Assembly (NCBI RefSeq): GCF_003425665.1
Contig: NZ_QQRQ01000012.1
Coordinates: 1 to 54,682 of the forward strand
Length of the DNA stretch: 54,682 bases
Reading direction: 5' to 3'
DNA from: Evtepia gabavorous
GTDB taxonomy: Bacteria > Bacillota > Clostridia > Oscillospirales > Oscillospiraceae
In this document: positions 40,025 to 48,350 of the stretch, piece by piece
Numbering within the stretch: position 1 is the stretch's first letter
Layout of the letters: the number at the start of each line of letters is the position of its first letter
The notes under the pieces: generated by a model
Told to the model about the DNA's origin: nothing
The model's database searches: none
Seen by the model: the letters and a program-made list of their open reading frames with translations, nothing else
Made by a program: the position numbers and the translations under genes

Positions 40025-41871
40025 TGGAGGAACAGAAGAAGACCCAGGGGGAGGCAGGGGGCGATTCCCTGTTTGACGGGGGCTTCGACACCGCCGTGCC
40101 GGAGCGCCCCTGGGCCACCCTCAAGCGGCTCTGGCACACCGCCCAGGACCAGCACCTGCGGCTGCTGGTGGTGGTCCTGTCGGTGGTCTGCTACACGGCC
40201 TTGGCCATCGCCGCCCCCTATTACAGCGCGGGGATTGTGGACCTGCTGTGGGAGAACATCCAGCGGGCCCAGGGGCTGGGGGAGGCCTTTGTGGTCACCT
40301 GGCGGCAGGGGGGACGGGAGATCTTTGTGCTCCTGCTCCTCTACCTGGGCTCCTGGGGGTTTTACACCTTGCAGTCCTACCTCATGGTGGGCTTTGCCGA
40401 GCAGCTGAACCTCCGGCTGCGCCGGGAGATGAGTGAGAAGCTCCACCGCCTGCCCCTGTCCTATCTGGACAGCCACCAGACCGGGGCCACCCTGAGCCAC
40501 TTCACCAACGACATGGACAAGATGTCGGAGGCCATGCAGTACGGCATCCTGCGCCTGGTGACCTCCGTGGTGCTCATTGTGGGCTCGGTGGTGATGATGT
40601 TCCGGTTCAACGTGGTCATGACCCTGCTGTTTCTGGTCTTTACCCTGCTGTCCATGGTGGTGACCAAGCTCTTCTCCGGGGTCACCCTCCGCCGGGCCAG
40701 CCGGCGCCAGCAGGCCCTGAGCCAGGTGACCGGACTGGTGGAGGAGGCGTACAGCGGCCGGGTGGTCATCAAGGCCTTCTGCCGGGAGCAGGCCAGCGCC
40801 GGGGAGATTCACAGAGCCACCGAGGAACTGGCCCAGGCCACGGAGAAGGCCGACTTTATGATGAACGCCATCAACCCCACCGTCCGGCTGGTCAACCGCC
40901 TGGGGCAGATGGGCATTGCCGTCTTTGCCGGCTGGCAGCTGCTCAGCGGCCAGCTGACCGTGGGGGTGTTCCAGGCCTTCTTCCAATATGTGAACCAGTC
41001 CGCCGAGCCCCTCACCGAGGCCTCCTATGTCATCAACTCCATGCAGTCCGCCTTGGCCTCCGCCGAGCGGGTGTACCGGCTGCTGGACGCCCCGGAGGAG
41101 CGGCCCAACCCCGCCCTGCCCCAGCGGGTGGACCGGGCCCGGGGGCAGGTGGAGTTCCGCCACGTGTCCTTTGGCTACACCCCGGACCGGCCGCTGATGA
41201 AGGACATCTCCTTTGCCGCCCGGCCGGGGCAGAAGGTGGCCATTGTGGGGGCCACCGGGGCGGGAAAGACCACCCTCATCAACCTCCTCATGCGCTTTTA
41301 CGAGGTGGACGGGGGGCAGATCCTCCTGGATGGAGTGGACACGGCGGCCATGACCCGGGAGAACCTGCGGGACAACTTCGGCATGGTCCTCCAGGACACC
41401 TGGCTCTTTGATGGCACCATCGCGGAGAACATCGCCTACGGCAAGCCCGAGGCCACCCGGGAGGAGATCATCGCGGCGGCCCGGACCGCCCGGGTGGACT
41501 TCTTTGTCCGCACCATGCCCAAGGGGTATGACACGGTGCTGGGGGGCGAGGCGGAGAACCTCTCCGTGGGGCAGCGGCAGCTGCTCACCATCGCCCGGGT
41601 GGTCCTTCGGGACCCGCCGGTGCTCATCCTGGACGAGGCCACCTCCAGCGTGGATACCCGCACGGAGATCGAGATCGGCAAGGCCATGCAGGCCTTGATG
41701 CGGGGGCGGACCAGCTTTGTCATCGCCCACCGGCTGTCCACCATCGTGGACGCGGACCTGATCCTGGTGATGGACCAGGGGAACATCATGGAACAGGGAA
41801 CCCATCGGGCGCTGCTGGCGGCGGGGGGCGCGTATGCCGCGCTGTACAACAGCCAGTTTGCCGGGAGCTGA
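40024..41871 (+). CDS. Heterodimeric ABC exporter subunit, catalytic half
   Basis: A 615-residue partner of the preceding protein. The first about 60 residues are cytoplasmic, then six helices and an ATPase: Walker A VGATGAGKTT, Walker B LILDEATSSVD with the catalytic glutamate, H-loop IAHRLST. The signature is LSVGQRQ, a deviation from LSGGQ that matches the degenerate composite site. Together with the preceding gene it should form a drug or peptide exporter controlled by MarR. Confidence 0.9.
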   Translation: MEEQKKTQGEAGGDSLFDGGFDTAVPERPWATLKRLWHTAQDQHLRLLVVVLSVVCYTALAIAAPYYSAGIVDLLWENIQRAQGLGEAFVVTWRQGGREIFVLLLLYLGSWGFYTLQSYLMVGFAEQLNLRLRREMSEKLHRLPLSYLDSHQTGATLSHFTNDMDKMSEAMQYGILRLVTSVVLIVGSVVMMFRFNVVMTLLFLVFTLLSMVVTKLFSGVTLRRASRRQQALSQVTGLVEEAYSGRVVIKAFCREQASAGEIHRATEELAQATEKADFMMNAINPTVRLVNRLGQMGIAVFAGWQLLSGQLTVGVFQAFFQYVNQSAEPLTEASYVINSMQSALASAERVYRLLDAPEERPNPALPQRVDRARGQVEFRHVSFGYTPDRPLMKDISFAARPGQKVAIVGATGAGKTTLINLLMRFYEVDGGQILLDGVDTAAMTRENLRDNFGMVLQDTWLFDGTIAENIAYGKPEATREEIIAAARTARVDFFVRTMPKGYDTVLGGEAENLSVGQRQLLTIARVVLRDPPVLILDEATSSVDTRTEIEIGKAMQALMRGRTSFVIAHRLSTIVDADLILVMDQGNIMEQGTHRALLAAGGAYAALYNSQFAGS

Positions 41872-41890
41872 CCGAAGGGGACTGGACGAG

Positions 41891-41918
41891 GGCCGCCGGG
41901 GGAACCGGCGGTCCTTTT
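41891..41918 (+). terminator. Intrinsic terminator after the ABC exporter operon
   Basis: GCCGCCGG pairs with CCGGCGGT, small loop, then a short CCTTTT run. Confidence 0.65.
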
Positions 41919-41923
41919 GCGCG

Positions 41924-42483
41924 GTGGGGGTTTTCTCCTTGCGCCGTTGGAACGGCGGGGAACGGGGGCTTCCCAGCCGGGGCCCTATTTCTTTGAAGAA
42001 ATAGGGGAAAGAACACCAAGGGGAAGGAACCTCCTTCCCCTTGGAACCCCATTCTCTGGTGGGAGGAACGGGGGAAGGTGGTTCCGTCAGGTAGGGGCCT
42101 GGCCTGCGGCCTCTAAAACCAACGCCTCATGGCCCGCCCACCGGCTCGGGCGGGCGGGAGAAGTGGTTTGTTGACGGGAGGAGAAAGCGGGAAACCGAAA
42201 AGGTTACTCTCCGCCTTTTCCCAAAGGGTATCCATCCACGTCCCCAGCCCGCCCAGCCGGTGGGCGGGCCGTTACGGGCCTTTCAATGTGAGGGCCGCAG
42301 GCCAGGTAACCAGCGAGAAGTACAACTTCCCCCCACACAACCCCACCAGAGAAGGGAGTCCAGAGGGAAGAACCTCTTCCCTCTGGGGTTCTTTCCCCCA
42401 TTTCTTCCCAAGAAATGGGGCCCCGGCTGGGCAAGCCAAGGTTCCCTGCCGTTCCAACGGCGTAGGAAAAAACCTGCAACGCG
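41924..42483. repeat. Large imperfect inverted repeat (two ~240-bp arms) with conserved internal hairpins
   Basis: The left arm (about 41924-42165) reappears in reverse complement as the right arm (about 42236-42483), around a center of about 70 bases. Each arm holds the same local stem-loops: CCCTATTTCTT/AAGAAATAGGG (41983-42006) versus CCCCATTTCTT/AAGAAATGGGG (42396-42420); CCAAGGGGAAGGA/TCCTTCCCCTTGG (42016-42044) versus CCAGAGGGAAGA/TCTTCCCTCTGG (42360-42386); GCCCGCCC/GGGCGGGC (42132-42155 and 42247-42269). Several bases differ between the arms in pairs that keep the stems. A third copy of the terminal motif CCGTTCCAACGGCG lies at 42501-42514. No coding frame in this gap is convincing. 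Confidence 0.8.
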
Positions 42484-42663
42484 CCCCGCTCGGGAGAGCC
42501 CCGTTCCAACGGCGCCGGAGAAAACCCGCACCCCCCGGCCAAAAACCACCCCCAATAGAACCACTGGTTTAGTCCCCGCCCCCCAAAGAAAACCACACAG
42601 CCATGGCCCCCGGCCCCCGGCTGTGGTATCCTATACAGCAGAGAACACAAAGGAGGCGATTCC

Positions 42664-42792
42664 ATGGAGATCGGTTCGGTCATCCGAGAGAAACGGACCG
42701 CCCAGGGGCTGACCCAGGAGCAGGTGGCCACGGCCCTGGGGGTGTCTGCCCCGGCGGTGAGCAAATGGGAGCGGGGAGTTTCCCATAGTTAA
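42664..42792 (+). pseudogene. XRE-family helix-turn-helix gene truncated by the element
   Basis: AAAGGAGG precedes an ATG that opens an XRE domain: EIGSVIREKRTAQGLTQEQ, then ALGVSAPAVSKWERGVS. In intact family members this is followed by further helices of the domain (YPD and so on), but here the frame ends after two more codons at 42790-42792. Composition becomes AT-rich at about 42783. The 42-residue product lacks the end of the domain. I read this as a chromosomal gene interrupted by insertion. Confidence 0.75.
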
Positions 42793-42853
42793 AGATACCA
42801 CACCAAATATGATGAACCCACGCTTATACACTACCAGCTATAATAAACCGCAA

Positions 42854-42889
42854 GGACAGCAATTTGATGATACTGCTGTCCTTTCTTTT
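42854..42889 (+). terminator. Terminator near the left element end
   Basis: GGACAGCA pairs with TGCTGTCC around 12 bases, followed by TTTCTTTT. No gene within the element lies upstream of it in this orientation. Confidence 0.75.
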
Positions 42890-42941
42890 ATAAAATTGCA
42901 GTACACATAAAAAAGCTGTAAAATGATAAATATATTTGTCC

Positions 42942-42975
42942 TTGTAACAATTCTCGGACATTTGCCTGTTATACT
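42942..42975 (+). promoter_or_regulatory. Promoter/operator of the two-component system
   Basis: TTGTAACAATTCTCGGACATT (42942-42962, split here as TTGTAACA and CGGACATT) is followed by TATACT at 42970-42975. The TGTAACA..GGACATT block recurs upstream of both permease transcription units, so it is probably the binding site of the response regulator, including autoregulation. Confidence 0.6.
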
Positions 42976-43003
42976 ATCTGCAAAAAGCAAAGGAAGTGAG
43001 AAT

Positions 43004-43696
43004 ATGGAGCAGATTTTAATTGTCGAGGACGACAGTTTTTTGAATAAGATGTTAGACTATAACCTGACCGCAGACGGCTACGGCGTGACTTCTGCCCTAA
43101 ATGCCAGAACCGCAGCCGAAGCCATCCGCCAGCGGGAATTTGATTTAGTGCTGCTGGACATCAACCTGCCGGACGGGAACGGTTTTGAACTGTGCAAACT
43201 GATAAAGCCCCAGCACCCGGACACCATCGTGATTTTCCTGACCGCCAACGATCAGGAGAGCGACCAGATACGGGGTTATGAGGTGGGCGCGGTGGACTAC
43301 ATCACAAAGCCCTTTGTGATCGGGGCCTTGCAGCGAAAAATCAAAGCTATGTTCGCCATGCTGGAACACCACAAACCGGCCAAGGACATTTACGACGACG
43401 GGCGGCTGTTTCTGGACTTCTCGGAGCAGACGGCTTCCTTAAACGGCAAGCCCCTGACCCTATCCCCGATGGAGTATAAAATGCTGAACCTGTTCCGCAA
43501 AAATCCCCGGCAAGTGCTGACCCGTGGGCGGCTTTTGGAAAAGCTGTGGGATATAGACGAAAGGTTTGTGGACGAACACACCCTGACAACCTCCATCAGC
43601 CGGATTCGCAGCAAGATTGAAGCCGACGGCGGCGCGCCCTACATCAAGACCGTTTACGGCATGGGCTATCAATGGACGGGGGGCGAGGCAAAATGA
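43004..43696 (+). CDS. OmpR-family response regulator of the element
   Basis: A 230-residue regulator. The receiver domain (about 1-115) has phospho-acceptor Asp52 in LVLLDINLPDG, and the Thr/Lys of FLTAND and YITKPF. The C-terminal winged helix (about 130-228) includes LSPMEYKMLNLFRKNP and TSISRIRSKIE. ATG 43004 follows GGAAGTGAG; the frame is open upstream without homology. It overlaps the kinase gene by ATGA. Likely targets are the repeated operators before the ABC genes. Confidence 0.92.
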   Translation: MEQILIVEDDSFLNKMLDYNLTADGYGVTSALNARTAAEAIRQREFDLVLLDINLPDGNGFELCKLIKPQHPDTIVIFLTANDQESDQIRGYEVGAVDYITKPFVIGALQRKIKAMFAMLEHHKPAKDIYDDGRLFLDFSEQTASLNGKPLTLSPMEYKMLNLFRKNPRQVLTRGRLLEKLWDIDERFVDEHTLTTSISRIRSKIEADGGAPYIKTVYGMGYQWTGGEAK

Positions 43697-44724
43697 AGTT
43701 TCAAAACCTATCGGTAAAGCGGCTGTTTGGCCGGGTGGCAATAGGACTTGTCCTTTCCATGTCCGGGATCACCATAGCCCTGTTTCTTGTGACAAAACAG
43801 ACGGCGGTGCTGCTGACAGGCGGGGCGCTGCTGCTGTGCGCTCTTGTGGGGATTTTTGTACTGACGCAGGCGTTTGGAAAGCGGCTGTCGCAGTTTACCG
43901 CTGACCTGTGCCAGACCTTAGACCACATGATAGCCGGAAATGAAGCGCCCCAGCGCCCGGAGGACAGCGAAACCCAGCTTGCCAGAATCGGACACCGGCT
44001 GGCAAGGCTTTACCAGATCATGCAGGAGAACCGCCGCCGGGTGGACGAGGAACGGCAGGAGTTACAGACCCTTGTATCAGATATTTCCCATCAGGTGAAA
44101 ACGCCGGTAAGCAATCTGAAAATGGCGACGGACACCCTGCTGGAAAAGCCTATGACCGAGGCGGAGCGCACCGACTTTATCCGGGGAATCCGCAGCCAGA
44201 CGGATAAGCTGGACTTTCTCTTTCAGGCCCTTGTGAAAACCTCCCGTCTGGAAACGGGCGTGATCCAGTTGGATAAGAAGCCGGGCCGCCTCTTTGATAC
44301 CGTGGCGCAGGCCATGAGTGGGATCGTGTATGCAGCGGAGAAAAAGGAAACTGCCGTGTCCGTGGACTGCCCGGAGGATTTGACCGTTTCCCATGACAGC
44401 AAGTGGACATCCGAAGCCCTCTTTAACCTGCTGGACAATGCGGTAAAGTACACCCCGGCAGGCGGGAAAATCGCTGTGTTGGTGGTGCTGTGGGAAATGT
44501 ATGTAGAGATCAAAGTGACCGACACCGGCAAGGGCATTTCCGAAAGCAATCAGGCCGCCATCTTCCGGCGATTTTATCGTGAGGAAGAAGTACACGAACA
44601 GCAGGGCGTGGGCATTGGCCTGTATCTGGCCCGCGAGATCGTAACGCGGCAGGGCGGCTATATCAAGGTGATTTCGGAGCCGGGCAAGGGTTCGGAATTT
44701 TCCATTATGCTGCCTACAAAATAG
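43693..44724 (+). CDS. Sensor histidine kinase with intramembrane-sensing layout
   Basis: A 343-residue kinase. Two closely spaced membrane helices (about 10-31 and 36-58) have almost no external loop (TKQT), the layout of BceS-like kinases that sense through a partner transporter. Phosphorylated His133 is in SDISHQVKTPVSN; the N-box is LFNLLDNAVKYTP, and G-boxes are VTDTGKGI and GVGIGLYLA. All catalytic motifs are intact. Works with the response regulator; the ABC permeases downstream are candidate sensors. Confidence 0.9.
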   Translation: MKFQNLSVKRLFGRVAIGLVLSMSGITIALFLVTKQTAVLLTGGALLLCALVGIFVLTQAFGKRLSQFTADLCQTLDHMIAGNEAPQRPEDSETQLARIGHRLARLYQIMQENRRRVDEERQELQTLVSDISHQVKTPVSNLKMATDTLLEKPMTEAERTDFIRGIRSQTDKLDFLFQALVKTSRLETGVIQLDKKPGRLFDTVAQAMSGIVYAAEKKETAVSVDCPEDLTVSHDSKWTSEALFNLLDNAVKYTPAGGKIAVLVVLWEMYVEIKVTDTGKGISESNQAAIFRRFYREEEVHEQQGVGIGLYLAREIVTRQGGYIKVISEPGKGSEFSIMLPTK

Positions 44725-44762
44725 AACGCGGCGGACGGCCATTTCCGGCTGCCCGCCGTAAA

Positions 44763-44869
44763 TTTTTTTGAAATGTCCGAGCATTGTAACATTTCCCCCC
44801 CGATTTTCAATGAAATTTTTTGGCCGCTGTAACATTTCGCGGACATTTGGGTTTTACAATACCCTTATC
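44763..44869 (+). repeat. Operator/promoter repeat A
   Basis: About 107 bases almost identical to repeat B at 47279-47385. It contains AAATGTCCGAG, two TGTAACATTTC units, GCGGACATTTGGG and an extended -10-like TTTTACAATA. It lies directly upstream of the first permease. Confidence 0.85.
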
Positions 44870-44890
44870 AAATATGGAGGTGATACAACT

Positions 44891-47278
44891 ATGACATGGC
44901 CTTTTGAGAACGATACCAGCGTCATTGTAAAGAAATTAGCAAAACGCAATGTATCTTCAAATCGTATTTTTTGCTTTTTTAATGTTTTGACCATTGCGCT
45001 GGCAATTAGTTTGATTGTGGGAATCTCCTTATTCCAACAAGGCAGCAAAATTAGTGAACAAAAGATTTTGAATCAAATGCAGCAAGCTACCATCGGGGGG
45101 CTTACAGCAGAACAGATAGAAGTTCTGAAAAAAGAACCTGATCTTGAAGATATTGTACCCTATAAGCATAGTGATAGTTTTCTGATGGATGGGATCAAAT
45201 TTGAAGCGGTTTATATGCCGACTGGTTTTGGAATTATAAAATCCTATGAATTAGTCAGTGGAACCTGTCCAGAACAGTACAATGAAATTGTAATTGATAA
45301 AAATGTTCAATTAGAGCTGGGGTATCAGCTAAATATAGGAGATACCATCACTTTACCAACGGCGGGGAGTAAAACAGAGGATTTCATCATTACTGGTTTT
45401 ACTGATAATGTGGAAACAGGAACATTTTACTTTTATGTCTCCCCAGCGTATGCAGAACAGGGTGTGTTATTATCTGATATTCCATATAGTGCCTTGATTC
45501 GTGTAAATGGTGCCACGGAAATGGGACTTATTGATTTTGAGAATACAGTATATCGTCTGGCTTTATCCCAAGACATAAGCAGGAACCAACTTTATTTTAA
45601 TAGCAAATTCTGTTCCTCACTTATTAGTGGATCAGGAATGGGAGGTGTTCTTTTAGCTACTCTTTTTATTGCATTTTCAAGCGGAATTGTCATATACAGT
45701 GTGTTCTACCTTTCGGTATCAAATCAAGTGTCGCAGATTGGACAGCTCAAAACTATTGGCATGACAGAAAAACAGATTAAGCGGATGATTCGTAAAGAGG
45801 GGTATCGTTTCTGCCTGTTCGGAATACCTGCCGGTATTACAGTAGGTATCATATTTGCATATTTGTTAGAGCCGAATGGAATAACGATTATCAATGCCAT
45901 AGCCACAAGTATTTTTGCAATAATATTAGGTATTATCATCGTACAAATTTCCGTATACAAGCCCGCACAAATAGCTTCAAATATTTCCCCTATTGAAGCA
46001 ACAAAATATGTTGGAAACGATCCAGAACTAAAAGAAAGTAGAGTGTGCAACAGGAAAAATCATATTCGTCTCTCACCGTATTCTTTAGCCGTATTGAGCG
46101 AAAAGCAGAATCGAAAAAAACACAATCTGACGATTGCCTCGCTTGCAATCGGCGGGATTTTATTTATGGTTGGAGCCACTTTTATATCATCATGGAATCC
46201 AGATTCCTTTGCGAGAATGGGGAATTTGGAAGATGGAGAATATTATATTACGATTAACCACAATACATTAGTCAATCCGAAACCGTATGGTATTTCGGAG
46301 TATCAAGTTGATACGCCTTTTTCACAGGAACTCATGGAAGAATTGCAACAAATCCCGGAAGTTAAAGAGATTTATGCTACGGAGAGAACCGCAGCTATTA
46401 TTGAGTATCACAATGAACAATTAGAAATTCCCATTATTCCGATTACGCCTGATAATCAGGAAGAAATTTTGAAAACGTTTCCTGTTGATTGGACATACGA
46501 AACATTGGTGGAACAAGACGCTATGGTTATATTGGGAACAAGCGTACAGAAAGAAGTCTATCATACTTGCCCGTCAATAGGAGAAAAAGTGACATTACGA
46601 TGGTTTGATGGAACTGAACACAGCATAGATGTTTTGATTGCCGGTACTTCCGAAAAAAGTATGAATGAGGGCTTTTATCTTCCAAAAGAAACCATAGAAA
46701 AGTTGTGGGGCGATATGGATTTAACAGCTTCCTTAACTTTGTCCGTACCTGAATATGAAAAAGTGGGTAAATCAGTAGAAAGCAAATTAAATAAAATACT
46801 GTCCCGACACCCTGATTTGGTAATGGAAACCTTACAAGAGGTAAAAGCATCTTCGGCAAATACGATTCATAATACCAGCGTACAAGTTTATGGAGTATCT
46901 GCCTTTGTCATTATGTTTAGCATTTTTAATCTGACAAACACCTTGATTAGTCGTATCAGTACAAGGAGAAAAGAATTTGGAATATTAGAGTCTATCGGTA
47001 TGACAAAAAAACAGATAAAGAAAATGCTGCTGCATGAAAGTGTCTTACTGATTATTCCATGCTTGATTATTACGGTTGTGGCAGGAACCTTGATGGGTTA
47101 TTTGTTAGTACGGATATTGTCTGCGAATGGATTAACTTATTTTCAATATGCTTTTCCTTTTATTCCATTACTGATTTACGGTGTCTGCTTAATAATAACA
47201 CCTATTATAATTTCTGCTATCTGTCTAAAAATTCAATGCAGAAATTCGTTGGTGGAACGGATCAAAATGGCAAACTGA
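44891..47278 (+). CDS. FtsX/MacB-like ABC permease without its own ATPase
   Basis: A 795-residue permease with two FtsX-like halves: TM1 at about 26-47, external domain about 60-270, three helices to about 400, then TM5 about 445-468, a second external domain about 480-690 and three final helices. Cytoplasmic blocks QLKTIGMTEKQIKRMI and GILESIGMTKKQIKKML mark the two FtsX units. It begins MTWPFENDTS, as does the second permease (48351), yet is strongly AT-rich and diverged. No ATPase gene lies between it and repeat B, so it may share the ATPase at 47671. Confidence 0.88.
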   Translation: MTWPFENDTSVIVKKLAKRNVSSNRIFCFFNVLTIALAISLIVGISLFQQGSKISEQKILNQMQQATIGGLTAEQIEVLKKEPDLEDIVPYKHSDSFLMDGIKFEAVYMPTGFGIIKSYELVSGTCPEQYNEIVIDKNVQLELGYQLNIGDTITLPTAGSKTEDFIITGFTDNVETGTFYFYVSPAYAEQGVLLSDIPYSALIRVNGATEMGLIDFENTVYRLALSQDISRNQLYFNSKFCSSLISGSGMGGVLLATLFIAFSSGIVIYSVFYLSVSNQVSQIGQLKTIGMTEKQIKRMIRKEGYRFCLFGIPAGITVGIIFAYLLEPNGITIINAIATSIFAIILGIIIVQISVYKPAQIASNISPIEATKYVGNDPELKESRVCNRKNHIRLSPYSLAVLSEKQNRKKHNLTIASLAIGGILFMVGATFISSWNPDSFARMGNLEDGEYYITINHNTLVNPKPYGISEYQVDTPFSQELMEELQQIPEVKEIYATERTAAIIEYHNEQLEIPIIPITPDNQEEILKTFPVDWTYETLVEQDAMVILGTSVQKEVYHTCPSIGEKVTLRWFDGTEHSIDVLIAGTSEKSMNEGFYLPKETIEKLWGDMDLTASLTLSVPEYEKVGKSVESKLNKILSRHPDLVMETLQEVKASSANTIHNTSVQVYGVSAFVIMFSIFNLTNTLISRISTRRKEFGILESIGMTKKQIKKMLLHESVLLIIPCLIITVVAGTLMGYLLVRILSANGLTYFQYAFPFIPLLIYGVCLIITPIIISAICLKIQCRNSLVERIKMAN

Positions 47279-47385
47279 TTTTGAAATGTCCGAGCTTTGT
47301 AACATTTCACCCCGATTTTCAATGAAAATTTTTGGCCGCTGTAACATTTCGCGGACATTTGGGTTTTACAATACCCTTATCAACA
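47279..47385 (+). repeat. Operator/promoter repeat B
   Basis: Near-identical copy of repeat A, starting at the stop of the first permease and leading into the small gene-ATPase-permease unit. The two copies flank the first permease as direct repeats. Confidence 0.85.
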
Positions 47386-47404
47386 AAAGTGAGGAGGCGA
47401 CGCA

Positions 47405-47665
47405 ATGGAACTGACCCCGACCTTGATTTTGAATCTGGCGCTGCTGATCGTCCCGCCCGTTGCCCTTGTGCTGGTGTTCCGGCAATGGCTGGCCCGGCAC
47501 ATCCGCTGGACGGTTGCCTTGACTGCTCTCTGTGATGTTCTCCTATTTTGGGATGAATTGTTCTACTATGAGAGCTTCGGTCTGTTCGCTGTGCTGATTC
47601 TGGTGCAGTTGGCGGCCACCGGCGCAGCAGCGTTCCACATTTACAACAAACAAAGAAAGGATTGA
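47405..47665 (+). CDS. Small membrane protein of the ABC unit
   Basis: An 86-residue protein with three hydrophobic segments (about 7-25, 32-52 and 55-77) and a basic end (YNKQRKD). GAGGAGG precedes the ATG. It is first in the unit small gene-ATPase-permease, five bases upstream of the ATPase start. I do not recognise the family; an accessory or sensor role for the transporter is possible. Confidence 0.65.
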   Translation: MELTPTLILNLALLIVPPVALVLVFRQWLARHIRWTVALTALCDVLLFWDELFYYESFGLFAVLILVQLAATGAAAFHIYNKQRKD

Positions 47666-47670
47666 ATTTT

Positions 47671-48336
47671 ATGAGCATTTTACAGACTATCGACCTGAAA
47701 AAGTATTACGGCACAGAGCCGAACATCACCCGCGCCCTTGACGGCGTGAACTTCTCCGTAAATGACGGCGAGTTTGTGGCCGTTGTGGGAACCTCCGGCA
47801 GCGGCAAGTCTACCCTGCTTCACATGATGGGCGGGCTGGACACCCCTACTTCCGGCAATGTGATTGTCCGGGACAAAGAGCTGTCGAAAATGAACGACGA
47901 ACAGCTTACCATCTTCCGCCGCCGCAACATCGGTTTTATCTTCCAGAACTATAACCTTGTTCCCATTCTGAATGTGTATGAGAACATTGTCCTGCCGGTG
48001 GAGCTGGACGGGGACACGGTGGATCAGAAGTTTTTGGACGAGATCGTTCACCTGCTGGGACTGGAAGATAAACTGAAAAATATGCCGAACAATCTTTCCG
48101 GCGGACAGCAGCAGCGTGTGGCGATTGCCCGCGCCCTGATTACCAAACCGGCTATTGTGCTGGCCGACGAGCCGACTGGCAACCTTGACAGCAAGACTAG
48201 CGCCGAGGTGCTGGGGCTTATCAAGCGTACCAGTGCGGAGTTCCGGCAAACTGTTGTGATGATTACCCACAACAACGACATTGCCCGCCTTGCAGATCGG
48301 ATTGTCCGCATTGAGGATGGCAAGATTGTGGAATAA
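47671..48336 (+). CDS. ABC transporter ATPase, MacB/BceA type
   Basis: A 221-residue ATPase. Walker A is VGTSGSGKST, Q-loop FIFQNYNLVP, signature LSGGQQQRVAIARAL, Walker B IVLADEPTGNLD, H-loop ITHNN. ATG 47671 gives the family N-terminus (MSILQTIDLKKYYG). It is 14 bases upstream of the second permease, with which it forms an export or peptide-resistance module; it may also serve the first permease. Confidence 0.92.
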   Translation: MSILQTIDLKKYYGTEPNITRALDGVNFSVNDGEFVAVVGTSGSGKSTLLHMMGGLDTPTSGNVIVRDKELSKMNDEQLTIFRRRNIGFIFQNYNLVPILNVYENIVLPVELDGDTVDQKFLDEIVHLLGLEDKLKNMPNNLSGGQQQRVAIARALITKPAIVLADEPTGNLDSKTSAEVLGLIKRTSAEFRQTVVMITHNNDIARLADRIVRIEDGKIVE

Positions 48337-48350
48337 GGAGGTGGCAGGCT

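Noticed and set aside
41940-42600. Several overlapping 60-190 codon frames in the inverted-repeat gap
   Set aside because: They mirror each other through the repeat symmetry, lack ribosome binding sites and show no protein family.
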